From Bacteroidota bacterium (GTDB taxonomy: Bacteria > Bacteroidota > Bacteroidia > B-17B0 > Aurantibacillaceae): DNA of 64,000 bases. The translations under genes were made by a program, and so were the position numbers. Below are positions 49,704-59,121 of this stretch, piece after piece. The stretch is from positions 26,212-90,211 of the forward strand of contig JAIUNM010000015.1 in assembly GCA_020162035.1 (NCBI GenBank), given 5' to 3'. Each line of letters opens with the position of its first letter. The first letter of the stretch is position 1. Below the pieces are notes generated by a model, which was not told where the DNA came from, searched no databases, and saw only the letters and a program-made list of their open reading frames with translations.

Positions 49704-52178
49704 ATGCAAATTCAAAACACTAATTTACCAATTGCTGAAATTATTCCGCAAGTAATTTCTGAATTATGTATTAATAATACACTTGTTTTAAGTGCACCTC
49801 CTGGGGCAGGTAAAAGTACATTATTGCCGCTTTACTTACTGCAAACTTTACCTGTTAATCAAAAAATAATTATTCTTGAACCTAGAAGATTAGCAGCTAA
49901 ATCAATTGCAAACAGAATGGCAGAGTTAATAAATGAAACAGTTGGAGAAACCATTGGTTATAAAATTAGATTCGAAAACTGTACATCTAAAAAAACAAGA
50001 ATTGAAGTAGTAACAGAAGGTATTTTAACAAGACAATTACAAAAAGACAATACTTTAAATAATGTTGGAATTATAATTTTTGATGAGTTTCATGAAAGAA
50101 ATTTAAATTCTGATTTAGCTTTAGCCCTTTGTAAACAAGTTCAAGATATTTTAAGACCAGACTTAAAACTATTAATTATGAGTGCTACTATAGATTCACT
50201 ATTAATAGCAAATAAAATTAACTCTAAAATTATTGAAAGTAAAGGAAGGCAATACCCGGTTAATGTAATTTATTCAAAAAATACAACTATTGAAACATTA
50301 AACGAACAAATTGCTTATGAAATAAAAAATACTCTTAAACAGTTTAATGGTGATGTGTTAGTTTTTTTACCAGGGGAACATGAAATTAAAAAATGTGAAG
50401 ATGCATTAAATAGTTTGGACTTAAGTATAATTGTATATCCATTATATGGCGCCCTTCCTTATCATTTACAAAAACAAGCAATTCTTCCTAACAAAAACGG
50501 TAAACGTAAAGTTGTTTTAGCAACTTCAATAGCCGAAACAAGCTTAACAATAGAAGGAATAAAAATTGTAATTGATTCAGGTTATGTTAGAAAATCTGTA
50601 TTTGACCCTAACTCTGGGCTATCTAAATTAATTACTACAAACGTAACTAACGATGTTGCAGACCAAAGAGCTGGTAGAGCAGGTAGATTGTCTGAAGGAA
50701 CATGTGTTAGACTTTGGACATTAGCAAGCCAACATCAATTAATTAAACATAAAAAACCAGAAATTGAAGAGGCAGACTTAACAAGCTTAACTCTAAATAT
50801 AATAAATTGGGGCTGTAAGAATTATCAAGATTTATTTTGGATAAGCGAACCATCAAATGTTTCATATAATCAAGCCGTTAATTTATTAGAAAATTTAGAA
50901 GCTGTTAGCCATAATAAAATAACAAATCACGGAAAGGCAATTTTAAATTTACCATGTCACCCAAGGATTGCCCATATGTTATTAAAAGCAGAAAACTTAG
51001 AACAAAAACAATTAGGCTGTGATATCGCCGCATTATTAGAAGAAAGAGACCCTTTAGGGAAAGACTATGGCATTGATATAAATTTAAGAATTGAACGTTT
51101 AAGATCTCAACGTTCATCTTTAAAACTCACTAAACAATTTCAAAAAATAGAAAAAATTTCAAGTTCATATCGAAAATTATTAAATATTGAAGAGTCAAAT
51201 TCAATTTTTGATTATTATTTAACTGGCTATTTAATTGCTCAAGCTTTTCCTGAAAGAATTGCTTGTGCTAAACCGGGTAACAATAATTTGTTTCAAATTT
51301 CAAATGGTAAAATTGCATCAGCCGGAATAACAGATGATATTGCTAATGAACCTTGGCTAGCAATTGCAAATGTTGATATGAGAGATGGGATAGGAAAAAT
51401 ACATTCAGCTTCACCTTTAAACCCTAAAGACTTAATAAATCAGGTAAAAGAAGTAGAAAATGTTAAATGGGATAAAAAAAATGGAATTATTATTGCTGAG
51501 CAAGAATTACGTATTGGCAATATCATTTTAAAAAGCAAAACAATAAACCCATCAAACGAAAAATGTATTGAACTAATTTGTAACGAACTTAAAAATGAAT
51601 TTGAAAGTTTACTAAACATTACTGATGAATTTAAAAATTTACAAAACAGAATATTAAGCTTAAAAAAATGGGAACCCGAATTAAATTTGCCTAACGTAAA
51701 AACAGATTATTTAAAATTAAATTGTTTAGAATGGTTAGCGCCTTATTTAATAAATGTTAGAAAAGCTGATGAACTTAAAAAAATAAAAATTGATGATGCG
51801 CTTTATTCGTTTTTAAATTGGGAATTACAAAACGCTTTAGATTTGCTTGCGCCAGAAAAAATAGTTGTACCAAGTGGCACTAAAATAAAAATAAATTATT
51901 TTGAAAATGGCGAAACACCATCAATTTATGTAAGACTACAAGAAGTGTTTGGATTAGAAAATACGCCTTTAATAAACAATGGTAAAGTTAAAACAGTAAT
52001 ACATTTATTATCTCCAGGGTATAAACCAGTACAAGTTACATCTGATTTAAAAAGTTTTTGGAGTAATTTATATTTTGAAGTAAAAAAAGAATTACAACGC
52101 AAGTATCCAAAACACTCGTGGCCTAATGACCCAATAAATGCTGAAGCTATAGCAAAAGGTAAAAGCACAAAAAAATAA
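49704..52178 (+). CDS. hrpB: ATP-dependent helicase HrpB
   Basis: An 824-residue DEAH-type helicase. Walker A is SAPPGAGKSTLLPL, motif II DEFHERN, motif III SATID, and motif VI DQRAGRAGRLSEG. A helicase-associated domain and the HrpB C-terminal region (ending KKELQRKYPKHSWPNDP) follow, as expected for full-length HrpB. Its RNA target is unknown. Four bases separate it from the RluA gene. Confidence 0.93.
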   Translation: MQIQNTNLPIAEIIPQVISELCINNTLVLSAPPGAGKSTLLPLYLLQTLPVNQKIIILEPRRLAAKSIANRMAELINETVGETIGYKIRFENCTSKKTRIEVVTEGILTRQLQKDNTLNNVGIIIFDEFHERNLNSDLALALCKQVQDILRPDLKLLIMSATIDSLLIANKINSKIIESKGRQYPVNVIYSKNTTIETLNEQIAYEIKNTLKQFNGDVLVFLPGEHEIKKCEDALNSLDLSIIVYPLYGALPYHLQKQAILPNKNGKRKVVLATSIAETSLTIEGIKIVIDSGYVRKSVFDPNSGLSKLITTNVTNDVADQRAGRAGRLSEGTCVRLWTLASQHQLIKHKKPEIEEADLTSLTLNIINWGCKNYQDLFWISEPSNVSYNQAVNLLENLEAVSHNKITNHGKAILNLPCHPRIAHMLLKAENLEQKQLGCDIAALLEERDPLGKDYGIDINLRIERLRSQRSSLKLTKQFQKIEKISSSYRKLLNIEESNSIFDYYLTGYLIAQAFPERIACAKPGNNNLFQISNGKIASAGITDDIANEPWLAIANVDMRDGIGKIHSASPLNPKDLINQVKEVENVKWDKKNGIIIAEQELRIGNIILKSKTINPSNEKCIELICNELKNEFESLLNITDEFKNLQNRILSLKKWEPELNLPNVKTDYLKLNCLEWLAPYLINVRKADELKKIKIDDALYSFLNWELQNALDLLAPEKIVVPSGTKIKINYFENGETPSIYVRLQEVFGLENTPLINNGKVKTVIHLLSPGYKPVQVTSDLKSFWSNLYFEVKKELQRKYPKHSWPNDPINAEAIAKGKSTKK

Positions 52179-52541
52179 ATGGAAACAGAAATACTAATAA
52201 AAGAAATTAAAAAAACAAAAGTTCTCGAATCAGAAGAACGACAAACAATAATACATTGTAAATGCACAGGCGAAGGTAGCGAGCTTTACCGCATTTGGCC
52301 AAGTACTTATTTAATTGAACATGAAAATAATGAAAGAAAAAAATTAATTACAGCTTTTAATATTTCTTTTGCTCCCGAATGGACAATTAACGATGGCAAA
52401 GGCTTTACTTTAATTTTTGAAGGATTAAGCAAAGCTTGTAAACAATTTGATTTAAAAGAAATTATTCCCTTTGCTGGTGGATTTGAAAAGCTTAACATTA
52501 AACGCAATAATACAGATGTTTACACAATTATTTTAGACTAA
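52179..52541 (+). CDS. Small protein of unknown function
   Basis: A 120-residue, probably soluble protein beginning directly after the hrpB stop. Segments such as GSELYRIWPSTYLIE and KGFTLIFEGLSKACKQFDL suggest a compact beta-rich fold. I recognise no family. Its stop overlaps that of the convergent folC gene by four bases. Confidence 0.65.
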   Translation: METEILIKEIKKTKVLESEERQTIIHCKCTGEGSELYRIWPSTYLIEHENNERKKLITAFNISFAPEWTINDGKGFTLIFEGLSKACKQFDLKEIIPFAGGFEKLNIKRNNTDVYTIILD

Positions 52542-53830
52542 TTAAAATCTCTTAAAGCATCTGCAACTACAAAGGTGCTTCCTCCTACAAAAATAAAATC
52601 ATTTTTATTTGCATTTTTTTGAGCAGCCTTAATCCCATCTAAAACATTAGAAAACGATTTGCCTTTTAGTTTATATTTTGTTGCTAAAAGTTGTAATTCA
52701 TTTTCATTTAACGCTCGTGGAATACTAGCTCTTACAAAATAATAGTTTGCTTTTTTGGGTAATAATTTTAAAACAGAATTAACATCTTTATCATTTACCA
52801 TGCCAATAACCATATGTAAATTTATATAATTAATTGATTTTATATTTTTTAAAACCTGTTTTATACCGTCAACATTATGTCCAGTATCAGCAATAATTAA
52901 GGGTTTGAGATTTAATGTTTGCCACCTGCCTGTAAATTGAGTTAGCTTACAAACATTTGCAATACCTTTTTTTAAATTTGCAATTGTAATATTAAATCCA
53001 TTTTGACTTAAAACATTTAATGTTTGTAGTACTCCTTTTAAATTTTTAATTTGATAAGATCCTGTTAAATCTAAATTTAGATTAATTAATTTGTTGTTAA
53101 ATAATACAGAAATGTTTCTTTTTCCTTTTACAATTTTATCTTCTTTACATTTTATTGTTTTATCGGCAAAACAAATTGACGCATTAACTCGTTTAGCTTT
53201 ATTGGTAAATATTGCATGCGTTTCTTTCTGAGTTTCGCTAATTACAATAGGTACATTTTTTTTAATTATTCCAGCTTTTTCATTTGCAATTAAAGAAATT
53301 GTGTTGCCCAACAAGTTCATATGATCCATGCCAATATTTGTAATTAAAGATACTTCTGGGGTTATAACATTTGTTGAGTCTAACCTCCCTCCTAATCCTA
53401 CTTCAATAATGGCAACATCAACTTTTTTCTTTTTAAAATATTCAAACGCTAAACCTACTGTCCATTCAAAAAAACTTGGTTTTATTTTTTTAAATGAATC
53501 ATCATATTTTTCAACAAAATTTACTACTTCTTGTTTTGAAATTACTTTTCCATTAATTTTTATTCGTTCTCTAAAATCAACCATATGTGGCGAGGTATAT
53601 AAACCAGTTTTATATCCTGCAGCTTGCAATACCGCGGCTAACATATGGCTACTGCTTCCTTTACCATTTGTGCCTGCAACATGTATTGTTTTAAAATGTA
53701 AATGTGGATGATTTAATACCTCCATTATTTTAAGGGTATTATTTAAATCTGCCTTATAAGCAGCAGCACCAACACGCTGAAACATTGGCAACTGATCAAA
53801 TAAATAATTTAGCGTTTGTTGGTATGTCAC
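52538..53830 (-). CDS. folC: Folylpolyglutamate synthase / dihydrofolate synthase
   Basis: A 430-residue Mur-ligase-type enzyme that adds glutamate to dihydropteroate or folate. The P-loop is HVAGTNGKGSSSHM (about residues 45-58), followed by GLYTSPHMVDFRERI and VGLGGRLDSTNVI. The start is GTG two bases after the stop of the upstream gene. It completes the folate thread that starts with folE in this window. Confidence 0.95.
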   Translation of the reverse strand: MTYQQTLNYLFDQLPMFQRVGAAAYKADLNNTLKIMEVLNHPHLHFKTIHVAGTNGKGSSSHMLAAVLQAAGYKTGLYTSPHMVDFRERIKINGKVISKQEVVNFVEKYDDSFKKIKPSFFEWTVGLAFEYFKKKKVDVAIIEVGLGGRLDSTNVITPEVSLITNIGMDHMNLLGNTISLIANEKAGIIKKNVPIVISETQKETHAIFTNKAKRVNASICFADKTIKCKEDKIVKGKRNISVLFNNKLINLNLDLTGSYQIKNLKGVLQTLNVLSQNGFNITIANLKKGIANVCKLTQFTGRWQTLNLKPLIIADTGHNVDGIKQVLKNIKSINYINLHMVIGMVNDKDVNSVLKLLPKKANYYFVRASIPRALNENELQLLATKYKLKGKSFSNVLDGIKAAQKNANKNDFIFVGGSTFVVADALRDFN

Positions 53831-53831
53831 T

Positions 53832-54362
53832 TTAATCTAAAGGCTCAATTGCGTTTATCATTTTATTTAAATCCTTTTCTACATTAGGATTAAGCAAATT
53901 CATACTTTCTTGCCAAGCATAAAAAACATATGCTCTATCTTTCAATTTAGCAACAAATCTTACCACATCATAAGATTTTTGATTTCCTTTTTTAGAATCA
54001 ACAAAATGTGAATGTCTTTTTTCAAAACTAAAAAATTCGTTTTTAGTTTTATCATACTTTTCTACAGGAACAAAATTTAATGCGCCAACAAAATTTCTTT
54101 TAGTGGAATCTAAACCCGAAATTAATGTTGGATAAACAACAACATTAAATTGTCCATTTTTGTTTGGACTATAAAAATGAATGGCTGAGCAATTGCAAAA
54201 CGTATTTTTAGAGTTTTCCCAATTAATTTCGGCAGTAAAAGGGCTAACATTCCAACCTTCGGGAAGTGTGTATTTTAATTTTAACTCCTTTACTTTAATA
54301 GGTTTTTGTGCTAACATAAAAGTTGTAGCAGTTAAAAAAAATAGTGTAATTAATTTTTTCAT
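53832..54362 (-). CDS. Secreted protein of unknown function
   Basis: A 176-residue protein with a signal peptide (MKKLITLFFLTATTFMLAQ). The mature part has beta-rich character and no recognised domain. It is followed by folC with coupled spacing. Confidence 0.65.
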   Translation of the reverse strand: MKKLITLFFLTATTFMLAQKPIKVKELKLKYTLPEGWNVSPFTAEINWENSKNTFCNCSAIHFYSPNKNGQFNVVVYPTLISGLDSTKRNFVGALNFVPVEKYDKTKNEFFSFEKRHSHFVDSKKGNQKSYDVVRFVAKLKDRAYVFYAWQESMNLLNPNVEKDLNKMINAIEPLD

Positions 54363-54409
54363 TTTTTATTAATTTTGGTTAAAAATACAAATTCGCTTAA
54401 AATTATACG

Positions 54410-54417
54410 TAATTTTG
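54410..54417 (+). promoter_or_regulatory. -7 element of the tmRNA promoter
   Basis: TAATTTTG is a perfect TAnnTTTG match and places the start a few bases ahead of the tmRNA. No TTG lies at the usual upstream distance; a TTTTG at 54373-54377 is about 32 bases away. Confidence 0.5.
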
Positions 54418-54436
54418 CATTAGTTCTTTTTTTTAT

Positions 54437-54805
54437 GGGTCCGACCGGTTTTGACAGTAAGCGCATCAATTAAGTAAGCATGTAGTGCGTTGTAAGAAGA
54501 GCACTTTAAACTAAACTTTCAAAACTTTTATTTGGCGAAGAGAATTCTTACGCTATGGCTGCCTAATCTAGGATTACGCAACCTTTGCTCCTTTAGTAGC
54601 TTAGCTGCACTGCGATTAAAGTAGAGCATCAAAAATGTGTAGTTTGTTTTTGTAGGGTTACGCACAAAGGCAATATTAGTAACTAAGTTGGTATTTGGTT
54701 TGAATTAACGCCTGGTACTAATCGAAAAATAAGTTAATACTAAACATGTAGAAGGCTTTCTTTTTCCTTATTTGGACGAGAGTTCGAATCTCTCCGGATC
54801 CACCA
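54437..54805 (+). ncRNA. ssrA: tmRNA
   Basis: The tRNA-like ends GGGTCCG (54437-54443) and CGGATCC (54795-54801) pair, followed by A and an encoded CCA (54803-54805). The T arm is GAGTTCGAATCTC. The tag frame starts at GGC 54534 and reads GEENSYAMAA before TAA at 54564-54566, so the full tag is (A)GEENSYAMAA. A conserved D-like CCGACCGGTTTTGACAG follows the 5' end. tmRNA frees stalled ribosomes with SmpB, which is not in the window. Confidence 0.97.
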
Positions 54806-54810
54806 AACTA

Positions 54811-54840
54811 AAAAAGCCTAATAAATTTATTAGGCTTTTT
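54811..54840 (+). terminator. tmRNA terminator
   Basis: A perfectly self-complementary 30-base sequence with AAAAAGCCTAA / TTAGGCTTTTT arms, ending in a T-run. Its symmetry lets it work in both directions. Confidence 0.85.
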
Positions 54841-54854
54841 TAGTTTTACATGAA

Positions 54855-54938
54855 TTACTCTTTTATTATTTTTTCAATTTGTTTATTTACGTTTTGAATT
54901 ATTTCAAGAAAATAAATTCCTTTAGGTAATGATTCTAA
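54855..54938 (-). pseudogene. Remnant of a type IX secretion C-terminal sorting tail
   Basis: On the minus strand 27 codons read LESLPKGIYFLEIIQNVN followed by KQIEKIIKE and a stop at 54855-54857. The pattern LPxGIYF, then a beta strand, then KIIKx at the end is that of the Por secretion tail (TIGR04183). A stop directly precedes the leucine, and no start or upstream body exists, so it looks like the last piece of a lost secreted-protein gene. Confidence 0.6.
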
Positions 54939-54978
54939 TTACATTTAACAATTAAAACACACTAAACCAATTTAGTAT

Positions 54979-55908
54979 TTACCCAATTAAAGCTGGTCTT
55001 TGTTTAATTTCGTGATAACAAATGCAATGTTTAGCGTAGTAATGAAACACCATACTTTTACGTGTTTTATTTTTGTTTATATGAGGCTCGCCGCCATGCA
55101 TTAGGTTAGCATGCCAAATAAGTAAATCTCCCTTGTTTGCTTTAAATACTAATTTTTGTAAGTTTTTTTCTTTAACTTTAGTTTCAAGCATATCTTCATA
55201 TTCAGTGTAACTTTTATCTCCAATTAGCCATTTGTTACCAACGTTGTTATAATCTGGGTTTAAATAATATGGTAGTAAATGACTTCCTGGATAGTAATGA
55301 AGAGGGCCATTTTCTTCTGTAATGTCTTCTAATGCAACCCAAACACCAAGCAAACCACCTAAAGGAAAGGTTGTCATATGTACACTATCGCTATGCGTAT
55401 GTTGTTCGCTTCCAGTAATAAAATTAATACTTTGAAACAACACGGCTTCATCATTTAGCAATGAGTTTAAAAATTTCTTTAACTTTAAATCTTCACCAAT
55501 TGATTTTATGAGTTGAGATTGCTTAAGTACAAACATTAATTTGTTTCGTTGAACAAATTTTATTTTACCTGTTTTTAATAAATTATCAATCTCTAAATTA
55601 ACATCATTAACAGATTGGTTAGATAAATAATTTTTTAATATTAAATAGCCATTTTTAGAATAATCTAAAAAATGATTTTGATCTTCGGGACTTGAATTTT
55701 TAAAAATCTCTGTTTGATTTAAAGGGGTAATATTTAAATTACTAGGCTTTAAAACATCTGGTTTAAAGTTTTTAAAATCGATACTACTTAAAGGCGAATA
55801 ATATTTCTTTTTTAGCCCTAATTTTTGATAATGAGGTAAATTGTGTTTTAATTTACTTTTATTAAAAAAATTATAAAGAGAGTATAATGCCTTAAGCCGA
55901 AATAACAT
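54979..55908 (-). CDS. Phytanoyl-CoA dioxygenase (PhyH) family protein
   Basis: A 309-residue Fe(II)/2-oxoglutarate dioxygenase. The metal ligands are in HTHSDSVHM (HxD type) and the distal His in LMHGGEPHIN, followed by the 2-oxoglutarate-binding Arg in NKTRKSMVFHY. GPLHYYPGSHLLPYY is the typical PhyH segment. The substrate is unknown. It starts 11 bases after the DEAD-box helicase stop and may be cotranscribed. Confidence 0.87.
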   Translation of the reverse strand: MLFRLKALYSLYNFFNKSKLKHNLPHYQKLGLKKKYYSPLSSIDFKNFKPDVLKPSNLNITPLNQTEIFKNSSPEDQNHFLDYSKNGYLILKNYLSNQSVNDVNLEIDNLLKTGKIKFVQRNKLMFVLKQSQLIKSIGEDLKLKKFLNSLLNDEAVLFQSINFITGSEQHTHSDSVHMTTFPLGGLLGVWVALEDITEENGPLHYYPGSHLLPYYLNPDYNNVGNKWLIGDKSYTEYEDMLETKVKEKNLQKLVFKANKGDLLIWHANLMHGGEPHINKNKTRKSMVFHYYAKHCICYHEIKQRPALIG

Positions 55909-55919
55909 GTTTTAGCTAA

Positions 55920-57773
55920 TTAAAATCTGCTTTTCCCAAAGTTTTTCTTTTTGTCAAAACTATTATTTCCATCTTTTTTAGAAAAGCTACTTGATCTTTC
56001 TTTTTTACCAAATCCTCCACCATCGCGTTCTTTTCTATCTCCTTTTCCAAATCCTCCACGGTCATCAGATCTTCTTCGCCCTCCTTTAAAATCGCGCTTT
56101 TCGCCTCCTTTAAAGCCACCTTTGTAACTACCGCCTCCAAATCCTTTTCCACCACGGTCTCCTCCACCTTCTTTCATTTTACGGTTACTTACTTCAACGC
56201 TAATTTTTCTATTATTAAATTCTAAATCGGCACTGTTTAAAGCTAAAAAGTTATCTACAAATTTACTTTCAGTTTCAAAAAAAGAAAAGCTACTTTTTAC
56301 ATCAACATTAAACACCATACGAGGATGTAATTTTACTGCATCACTTAAAAAATCTTTTAAACTGTTATGGTTAAAGCCATCCATATTACCCATGTTTACA
56401 AAAAAGCGAGTAGTGCGGTGCTTACCAAATGCACCATCAACTGCACCTTTTTCTATATTTAAATCAGGCGCATTTTGATAATATTCATGAAAACGATTAA
56501 ACTCTTCGGAAATAAAACGTTTAATTAATTCTTCTTTAGTTAAATCTTTTAACTCTTCGTAAATTTTAGGTAAAAAGCTTTCTATCTCTTCATCTTTAAC
56601 TTCAACATTGTGAATTTTATTTACCAAGTTTAACAATTGTTTCTCGCAAACTTCCGAACCGTTAGGAACAGGTTTACGTGTAAATTGTTTTTTTATTATA
56701 CGTTCAATATCTTTAATTTTACCTTGATCTTTAGGGGTTATTATTGCAACAGCAATACCACTTTTTCCGGCACGTGCAGTTCTACCTGTACGGTGTGTAT
56801 AGTTTTCAACATCTTCGGGTAAATTGTAATTTATAACATGCGTAACATCATTTACATCAATACCACGAGCGGCTACATCTGTTGCAACTAACATTTGTAA
56901 AGTTCTGCTACGGAAACGTTTCATTACAAAATCGCGTTGACTTTGAGATAAATCACCATGCAATGCGTCTGCACTATATCCATCTTTAATTAAACCATCA
57001 GCAACTTCTTGTGTTTCGGCTTTTGTTCTGCAAAAAATAATTCCAAAAATATCTGGGTAATAATCTGCAATACGTTTTAAAGCTAAATACCTATCACGCC
57101 CTTGTACTAAATAATAAATATGTTCTAAATTATCAGCGCCTTCATTTTTTTTACCAGTTGTTAATTCAACAGGTTTTTCCATGTAATTTTTTGCTATACG
57201 CTCAACTTCTTTAGGCATAGTTGCACTAAATAACCATGTGTTTTTATTATCTGGAGTTTCGCTTAATATTGTGTCTAAATCTTCTTTAAAACCCATGTTA
57301 AGCATTTCATCTGCTTCATCTAATACTACAATTTTTACAGTATTTAAATTAACAGCTCTGCGCTCAATCATATCAATTAATCTACCTGGTGTAGCAACTA
57401 CAACTTGTACCCCTCGTTTAATATCTTTAATTTGATTATCAATACGTGCGCCACCGTAAATTGCTGTAACAGAAAAACCACTCATGTATTTACTGTAGTT
57501 TTTAATATCATTTGTAATTTGCACACACAACTCTCTGGTTGGTGCTAAAATTAATGCTTGAACGGTTTTATCGTTACTATTTATTAAATTAAGCATAGGT
57601 AAACCAAAACCAGCGGTTTTACCTGTGCCTGTTTGTGCAAGCGCAACTAAATCTGTTGCTTGTTTGCTTAATAATGGAATTGTTTGTTGTTGAATAGGTG
57701 TAGGATTTACAAAACCTAATTCTGTAACAGCTTTTAATAGGTCGCTATTAAGACCAATTTCTTGGAATGTCAT
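55920..57773 (-). CDS. DEAD-box RNA helicase, CsdA/DeaD-like
   Basis: A 617-residue helicase. Q motif (GFVNPTPIQQQTIP), AQTGTGKT, PTRELCVQ, TPGRLID, DEADEML, SATMP and HRTGRTARAGKSG are all present. A DbpA-type RNA-binding domain lies at about 475-555. The last 65 residues are rich in Gly, Arg, Lys and Asp (RGG-like), a flexible RNA-binding tail. It unwinds RNA during ribosome assembly or in the cold. It has a leader of about 85 bases with a hairpin. Confidence 0.94.
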   Translation of the reverse strand: MTFQEIGLNSDLLKAVTELGFVNPTPIQQQTIPLLSKQATDLVALAQTGTGKTAGFGLPMLNLINSNDKTVQALILAPTRELCVQITNDIKNYSKYMSGFSVTAIYGGARIDNQIKDIKRGVQVVVATPGRLIDMIERRAVNLNTVKIVVLDEADEMLNMGFKEDLDTILSETPDNKNTWLFSATMPKEVERIAKNYMEKPVELTTGKKNEGADNLEHIYYLVQGRDRYLALKRIADYYPDIFGIIFCRTKAETQEVADGLIKDGYSADALHGDLSQSQRDFVMKRFRSRTLQMLVATDVAARGIDVNDVTHVINYNLPEDVENYTHRTGRTARAGKSGIAVAIITPKDQGKIKDIERIIKKQFTRKPVPNGSEVCEKQLLNLVNKIHNVEVKDEEIESFLPKIYEELKDLTKEELIKRFISEEFNRFHEYYQNAPDLNIEKGAVDGAFGKHRTTRFFVNMGNMDGFNHNSLKDFLSDAVKLHPRMVFNVDVKSSFSFFETESKFVDNFLALNSADLEFNNRKISVEVSNRKMKEGGGDRGGKGFGGGSYKGGFKGGEKRDFKGGRRRSDDRGGFGKGDRKERDGGGFGKKERSSSFSKKDGNNSFDKKKNFGKSRF

Positions 57774-57793
57774 TTTTTAAATTTTAAATTATA

Positions 57794-57821
57794 CATTAAA
57801 GCTAAAAACCTTGCTTTAATG
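57794..57821 (-). promoter_or_regulatory. Hairpin in the helicase 5' leader
   Basis: CATTAAAGC (57794-57802) and GCTTTAATG (57813-57821) form a perfect nine-pair stem around ten bases, inside the helicase leader and about 20 bases from its ATG. It may control translation or mRNA stability. Confidence 0.5.
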
Positions 57822-57864
57822 CTATGTGCCGACAAAAAATGGCGAGGCTTTTAATTTTAGGGTA

Positions 57865-57872
57865 CAAAGATA
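57865..57872 (-). promoter_or_regulatory. -7 element for the DEAD-box helicase
   Basis: The minus strand reads TATCTTTG, about 90 bases upstream of the helicase ATG. No -33 TTG is found at 17-23 bases, so it is a partial match. Confidence 0.45.
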
Positions 57873-58008
57873 CTTAATTTTTTTAAAACTTGTTATTAAT
57901 TTGTTAATAAATGTGATTTTCACAGTTATTTTTCTCGAAAAGTGGCATAAAATGACATTTTTCAACAATTTAGCTTATTAGATTTTATTAAATTAGTAGC
58001 TTGTTAAA

Positions 58009-59097
58009 ATGAAAAACTATTATGCAATAATAATGGCTGGCGGTGTAGGATCTAGGTTTTGGCCAATGAGTACTTCACAACACCCAAAACAATTTTTAGA
58101 TATACTTGGTACAGGTAATACTTTAATACAACAAACCTATAACAGAATGTTAAACTTTTGTGATAAAGAAAATATTTTTGTTGTAACAAGTAATGATTAT
58201 GAAAATTTAGTTAAAGAACAACTACCAAATTTACCTAAACAAAATATTTTAGCAGAACCAGCTAGAAAGAACACAGCCCCTTGTATTGCTTATGCTAGTT
58301 ATAAAATACACAAACTAAACCCTAATGCAATTACAATTGTTGCGCCTAGCGATCATTTAATTAAAAAAGAAGACACATTTACAAAAGCTATTAAAAGTTG
58401 TTTTAAAAAAGCCGAAAAAGAAAATTGCCTTATTACTTTAGGCATAAAACCTACACGCCCTGATACAGGTTATGGCTACATTCAATTTAAAGCAAGTGAT
58501 GTTGCAGAAAAAGACAAAAGAATGTTTAAAGTAAAAACATTTACCGAAAAACCTGATTCTGAAATGGCTAAATTTTTTATGGATAGTGGTGATTTTTTAT
58601 GGAATTCGGGTATTTTTATTTGGAGCACAAAATCAATAATTGAATCTTTAGAGAAAAATGATGCAGAACTTGCAAATGTGTTTAAAGAAGGGCTAGATGA
58701 TTATAACACTAAAAATGAAAAAGCATTTATACAAAAAGCTTATAGTATTTGTAAAAATATTAGTATTGATTATAGTGTAATGGAAAAAGCAAATAACGTA
58801 TATGTTAGGGCTAGTATTATTGGTTGGAGTGATTTAGGTACATGGGGAAGTTTATACACGCATATTCAAAAAGATAAAAAAAATAATGCAATAGTTGGGA
58901 AAAACGTAATTAATTATGATTCTAAAAACTGCATTGTGCATGTACCAAAAGACAAATTAGTTGTAATACAAGGTTTAGAAGACTATATTGTTGTTGAAAG
59001 CGAAAACACATTAATGATTTGTAAAAAACAAGACGAACAACATATTAGAAATTTTGTAAATGACGTGAAAGTTTTAAAAGGAGATAAATTTGTTTAA
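58009..59097 (+). CDS. manC: Mannose-1-phosphate guanylyltransferase
   Basis: A 362-residue nucleotidyltransferase that makes GDP-mannose for glycans. The GTP-binding motif is MAGGVGSRFWPMSTSQHPKQF (residues 10 on, in the classic GGxGxRxWPxSxxxxPKQF form), with VAPSDHLI and FTEKPD further on. The C-terminal isomerase domain of bifunctional ManC/AlgA is absent, as in the short type. It is transcribed alone. Confidence 0.94.
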   Translation: MKNYYAIIMAGGVGSRFWPMSTSQHPKQFLDILGTGNTLIQQTYNRMLNFCDKENIFVVTSNDYENLVKEQLPNLPKQNILAEPARKNTAPCIAYASYKIHKLNPNAITIVAPSDHLIKKEDTFTKAIKSCFKKAEKENCLITLGIKPTRPDTGYGYIQFKASDVAEKDKRMFKVKTFTEKPDSEMAKFFMDSGDFLWNSGIFIWSTKSIIESLEKNDAELANVFKEGLDDYNTKNEKAFIQKAYSICKNISIDYSVMEKANNVYVRASIIGWSDLGTWGSLYTHIQKDKKNNAIVGKNVINYDSKNCIVHVPKDKLVVIQGLEDYIVVESENTLMICKKQDEQHIRNFVNDVKVLKGDKFV

Positions 59098-59121
59098 CGT
59101 AATTAATTACACAATTATTTT

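Noticed and set aside
55916..56167. 83-codon Glu/Lys-rich minus-strand frame
   Set aside because: It is an alternative frame of the repetitive Gly/Arg-coding tail of the DEAD-box helicase.
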